22,746 bases of DNA from contig JADGIZ010000081.1 of the NCBI GenBank assembly GCA_027604665.1, positions 1 through 22,746 of the forward strand. Direction: 5' to 3'. Origin of the DNA: Polyrhizophydium stewartii (Eukaryota; Chytridiomycota; Chytridiomycetes; Rhizophydiales). A program made the position numbers and the translations under genes. The notes below the pieces were generated by a model. That model ran no database searches, had not been told where the DNA came from, and saw nothing but the letters and a program-made list of their open reading frames with translations. This document shows, piece after piece, positions 18,458 to 22,746 of the stretch (positions are counted from its first letter, which is position 1; each line of letters starts with the position of its first letter).

Positions 18458-21193
18458 ATGGACGAGTTTGGGCGCCGCGACAGCTTTGGCCGCGACGACA
18501 GGCGTCGCCCGTCCAAGCGCGACCGCAGCCCCGAGGGTGCGCCGCGCCTTTCCCCTTGCGTCGCCCCTTGTTGTGCGCACCTCGGCGCTGGGCGTTGGCC
18601 CCAGCGCCCCGCGCCCCGCAGCCCTCCTCTGGCGGAATGTGCTGATGTTGCCGTCCCTTGCCCGCCAGATTCTGGGGCTCCAAAGCGCTCGAGGCGCTCG
18701 CAGTCGCCGCCCCGCTCGAGGCCGGACAGCGACCGCCGCTCGGAGCCACGGTGCGTGTGCCCCTCATGGCGGCTCAGCCCCTGCGAGCCTGAGCTGCTTG
18801 TGCTGCGCTCTTGCCCTCGTTGACGCCGAACGAACTCGCTGCTCTGCAGAGTCGATCCACTCAAGCTCGACTACCTCGTCTCACCGCAGCAGTTTGCCGA
18901 CTTCCACCGCGAGTCCGCCTCGCGCAAGGGCCGTGCGGGCGGCGAGTCCAAAGAGGAGCTCGAGCAGCGCTATGAGGCGTATCGCGACTCTTATGTTCGT
19001 CGTCAGTATGAAAAGTTTTACAGGACGCACAAGGACGACGAGTGGTGCGTACATCGGACTGCCCGCCACGCTGTAACGCTTGCTGCGAGGCCATCTGCAG
19101 GCGTCTTCTGACGCACATGTCTGATGGCTCCTCTGCATCCCCAGGTTCAAGGAGAAATACGAGCCGCGAGCCGCCGCTGCCTTCAAAAAAACGCTCGAGC
19201 CCATCCGCACCGACCTTCAGAGTGCCTTTGTCTCGCTGCTCAAGGACGGCAAGCTTGACGGGATCTCCTACGACGAGCAAGCCCAACCATCAGCTTCTTC
19301 GGACGCAGATGAAAAGGTGGATTTGGCCGGTCCACATGAGCAGCAGTCCGAGGCCGAGCTGCGCGAGGACGCCGACTCGGAAGCTGTGGCCGACGTGCCT
19401 GCGAAGCCCGAGGCGCCGAAAGCAGAGGATGGCGATGCGGGCGGCGAGACCTTGGCGAACGTAGTCGCCGGCCCGGCTGCGGCTGCCTTTGCTGCGCTCG
19501 CGACGATCAACAGCCGCTGGCGCTCGCTGTTTATCAAGAACGTGCTGCTTACGACCAAACGCTCCGACCTGATTGAGGTGGGCTTGGCCGTTCCTCGCCG
19601 GTGCGCGAAGCCATTGTCTCGCATCTTTCTGACGCCTTACATATTGCTGGAGCGCAGGTCTGCCAAAAGATTCCCGGGTTCAAGTTTGTTGTCCTCTCGG
19701 ACCCACGTGTCGACAAGAAGATGACTCGCATCGGCTGGATTGTCTTTGACGACACCGTCGACTTGCAGACGGCTCTCGAGCAGCTCGACAACCAGCCCGT
19801 CGGTGAGCAAGTGCTCAACTTGCTGATCCACCAAAAGTCTGCCGATCGCATCATGACTCTGTCGGCGGAGATGTCGCAGCCTTCGCGGCTGCTGCACGAC
19901 TACGAGCAGGCTCGGACGCTGGCCAAGCATCTCGATGCAGAGTTTGGGTTCAGTCCCGACAGCGGCCTTGCTGCCGTTGACGCATATATGGACGAGCGCT
20001 TTGGCATGTTTGAGTCGCCCACAGGGGCTGACGGACCCAAGGCCGACCACATGAGCGCAGGGGCTGGTGTAAACGAGAGCAATGGCAAGTCGGCAGACGA
20101 AAGCAGCGACAAGCCGGCACTCGACGATGCGCAGCTCGAAGCGCTCAAGCGGCGCCTCGATATACTGCTTGCGTACCTGTCCCACGTGCACAGCTACGGA
20201 TACTACAGTGGCATTGAGAGTCCTGCGCCGCAAGACTACGAGCGGCGCGCCAACCCGTTTTTCCGCAAGGCTGTCGCGACGCCCTTGACTGCTCAGCAGC
20301 AGCAGCAGCATGCGCAACAGCAGCAGCAAGCTGCGCTTGCGTCGGCAGCCGCGTGGATCCCGCTCACGGGCAGCCGAGACCCCTTTCCCGTGCGCGTGGA
20401 CCGCCGCGTGCAGCTGCGCATGTCCAGGCCAATGAGCGGCGCGCTGCTCGAGTCGCTGGGTGGAAAGCCCCTGGACGAGATTGTCGAACGGTTTCTGGAG
20501 GAGAACATTTCCAAAGAGTCGGATAGCAAGTTCCGATGCCAGCTCTGCAAAAAGCTGTTCAAGGGGGACGACTATGCTCGCAAGCATATCCGTGGCAAGC
20601 ACCCAGAGCTTGTAGAAGCAATCGAGTCTGAGACTCGGACTCTCAACAACTTTGTTCTCGATCCAAGCAAGCCCGACCCCGTGCGCGGCGCACTCGTCGG
20701 CATGGCCCCTCAGTACGGAGGCAGCGCCTCGCACGCCGCGAATTCAACTGCAGCACACGGCCGTGACCGGGACCGTGATCGAGAGCGGGACTACGATCGC
20801 GAGCGTGCCTACGATCGCGAGCGCAGCTACGACCGGGGCGATCGCGACTATGAACGCGATCGTGAGCGCGACCGCGGCGACCGCGAGCGCGAGCGCGAGC
20901 GTGAACGTGACCGCGAGCGCGATCGTGAACGCGACCGCGAGCGCGACGACAAGAGAGACTACGGCCGTGCTTACGACTATCCCCGCGACGAGTTTGGGCG
21001 GCGCTCGGACTTTGGCCGAGGCTATGGCGACTACGGCCGCGAGCTTGGCCGCAGCTACGGTGGCGGCCGCCGTGACCAGCGAGGCCCGCCGCCCCCGCCG
21101 CCCAGCGGCCGTCGTCCAGACCCCCGTCAGATCCGCAGCTACCATGACCTGGATGCGCCGATTGGAGGTGACATTGAGCTCCGCTATGATTGA
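18458..21193 (+). CDS. SRRT: ARS2/SERRATE (SRRT) homolog, 5 exons
   Basis: Exons 18458-18536, 18669-18750, 18850-19044, 19145-19577 and 19658-21193 give 774 residues. ARS2 binds the nuclear cap-binding complex and steers capped RNAs toward processing, export or decay. The N-terminus is Arg/Ser/Asp-rich (MDEFGRRDSFGR). The conserved N-terminal unit contains QRYEAYRDSYVRRQYEKFY and HKDDEWFKEKYEPR. An acidic Ala-rich stretch follows, then KRSDLIEVCQKIPGFKF and GWIVFDD of the RRM-like part. A zinc finger (about 554-577) has RCQLCKKLFKG and ARKHIRGKHPE. Residues about 631-700 are nearly pure Arg/Asp/Glu dipeptides. The end (RSYHDLDAP) matches the family C-terminus (YRDLDAP). Intron 4 (19578-19657) is supported because splicing creates the LIEVCQKIPGF block. 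Confidence 0.94.
20759..20955 (+). repeat. RD/RE-coding low-complexity tract
   Basis: In ARS2 exon 5, alternating CGC/CGT/CGA and GAC/GAG codons encode Arg-Asp/Arg-Glu dipeptides with periodic Tyr. Codon choice varies along the tract, so selection on the protein rather than recent DNA slippage probably maintains it. RD/RE tracts are known in splicing-linked proteins. Confidence 0.9.
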
Positions 21194-21253
21194 CGTTGGT
21201 CTTGCAATGAAGCGGGTTCTCCAAGCAAACAAACTTGCATGAGACAGCTTCGT

Positions 21254-22193
21254 TTATATTTCGCGGTCAATGACGCCGCGGAGTGCCTTTGGCGGCGCTG
21301 GACTGCGCCGAGGTCCCGTCTTGAGAGTTGCGCGATACAGATAAAGGCTGTCCAGGCGGTACTGCTCGCGATCCGGGTGGTCCATGATCTCGTGAACATC
21401 AAAGTACTTTACGAGACGCAGCCAAAAACGCTTGTCGGCCTTTCGCCGCTTCTTGTAAGATATCCAGATTTCTGTTGATGGCGACGCAAGCTCCCGCAGG
21501 GTTGAAATGAGCGGGTCAAAGAGCGACTCGAGGTACGTACAATCGGCGGCGAGGATCAGATCGAGCGGCAGCAGGCTCTTGACTTTGTCGGAGAGCGGCT
21601 CGCCCCTATGTGTGCAAACGTGTCAGAATTGGGGAGTTGGTTTTGGGGGGAAGGGGGAAGTTGGCTCACCAGCAGCACGCCGTGACAGAAAGCTGCGCTT
21701 TCTCGGATGCAGTGAGGTTGACGTCGGCGTTTAGCTGCATGAGGGGCACGAACAACTCGAGATCCGAGACCGCGACGTGCTGGTCTGCGGGAGGCTCGAC
21801 CGCAGCAACCAGGCCAACGAGGCCGGTGCCGGAGCCGAGCTCAAAGATTCGCGAGTACGGAAACGTGCCGGCGACGCGGCGGTGCGAGATATAGTTGGAC
21901 AGCACCGTGGCCGCCGGCCATGCCTTTCCGCCGCAGCCGCCTTGCGTGTCCTCGTGGATGGTGATGGTGCGGGCAGCCGCCTCGTCGGCTCGTGCATTCG
22001 CCAGCTCGCCAGCGCCGGCACCGGCGCCGAGGCGCACCGCGGCATGGCGCACCGGGTGCTGGTGGAGCGTGCCGACGTGGATGGCCTCCTGCTCGGGGAT
22101 CAGGTCGCCGTCGGCCACATAGCTCTCTGCGTCGCTGAACGAGAGCTCGCTCGAGTCGCTGTCGCGGCGGAAGAAGTCGTCGAGCAGCGGCAT
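21254..22193 (-). CDS. METTL21-like (Methyltransf_16) protein methyltransferase, 2 exons
   Basis: Exons 22193-21670 and 21605-21254 give 291 residues. This is a seven-beta-strand, SAM-dependent methyltransferase of the METTL21/EFM class, which methylates lysines on translation factors or chaperones. Visible motifs: KAWPAATVLSNYI (about 90-102), motif I FELGSGTGLVG (117-127), post-I VSDLE, and TACCWGEPL across the splice junction (family LxWG). The second exon has LDLILAADCTYLESLFDPLI and the late block ISYKKRRKADKRFW typical of the clade. The N-terminal acidic segment (DSDSSELSFSDAES) is not conserved. The exact substrate cannot be read from the sequence. It ends 60 bp from the ARS2 stop, tail-to-tail. 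Confidence 0.9.

Positions 22194-22746
<553 letters not shown>

Noticed and set aside
19637..20734. 365-codon open frame antisense to ARS2
   Set aside because: Compositional shadow of the ARS2 last exon, whose sense frame has strong family matches.

Overview
The window is nuclear DNA from a GC-rich, intron-dense eukaryote with very compact genes. I assembled twelve genes by joining exons whose reading phases, GT-AG borders and protein homology agree. The mix points to an early-diverging, flagellated fungus (chytrid-like) or a close opisthokont relative. The evidence is a fungal-type cyclin C and SOK1/TCP11 protein, a ubiquitin with Ser19, a cilium/flagellum inner-microtubule protein (CFAP141), and an integrin-linked-kinase-like pseudokinase. 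The species assignment is inference.

Layout, left to right: cyclin C (-, 155-1637); SOK1/TCP11 family (+, 1757-5178); COX23/CHCHD7 (-, 5280-5624); CFAP141 (+, 5787-6369); ZCCHC9 (-, 6397-7423); LUC7 (+, 7708-9126); a carboxylesterase-ABCG transporter fusion (-, 9321-14766); an ILK-like ankyrin pseudokinase (-, 15133-17204); ribosomal protein P1 (+, 17360-18270); ARS2/SERRATE (+, 18458-21193); a METTL21-like methyltransferase (-, 21254-22193); and ubiquitin (+, 22519 to the window end, incomplete). Strands mostly alternate. This gives five head-to-head pairs with 119-325 bp between start codons and four tail-to-tail pairs with as little as 27 bp between stop codons.

The genes are mainly housekeeping. 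They cover Mediator kinase module (cyclin C), pre-mRNA and cap-linked RNA processing (LUC7, ARS2, ZCCHC9), translation (P1), cytochrome oxidase assembly (COX23), ubiquitin, and a flagellar component. They do not form one pathway.

Two genes stand out. The first encodes about 1506 residues: signal peptide, type-B carboxylesterase with Ser/His and a probable Asp acid, one membrane span, ABCG ATPase, then ABC2 membrane domain. A single uninterrupted exon carries both the end of the esterase and Walker A, so the fusion is not an artefact of joining neighbouring genes. The second is an ILK-like protein of about 444 residues in what looks like a fungal genome. It has ankyrin repeats, a retained VAVK lysine, and HGN in place of HRD in the catalytic loop.

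Introns are mostly 52-140 bp. They have CTGAC/CTGAT-like branch sites and an unusual preference for GTG, often GTGCGT/C, at the 5' splice site. All exon borders were placed by eye and need transcript support.
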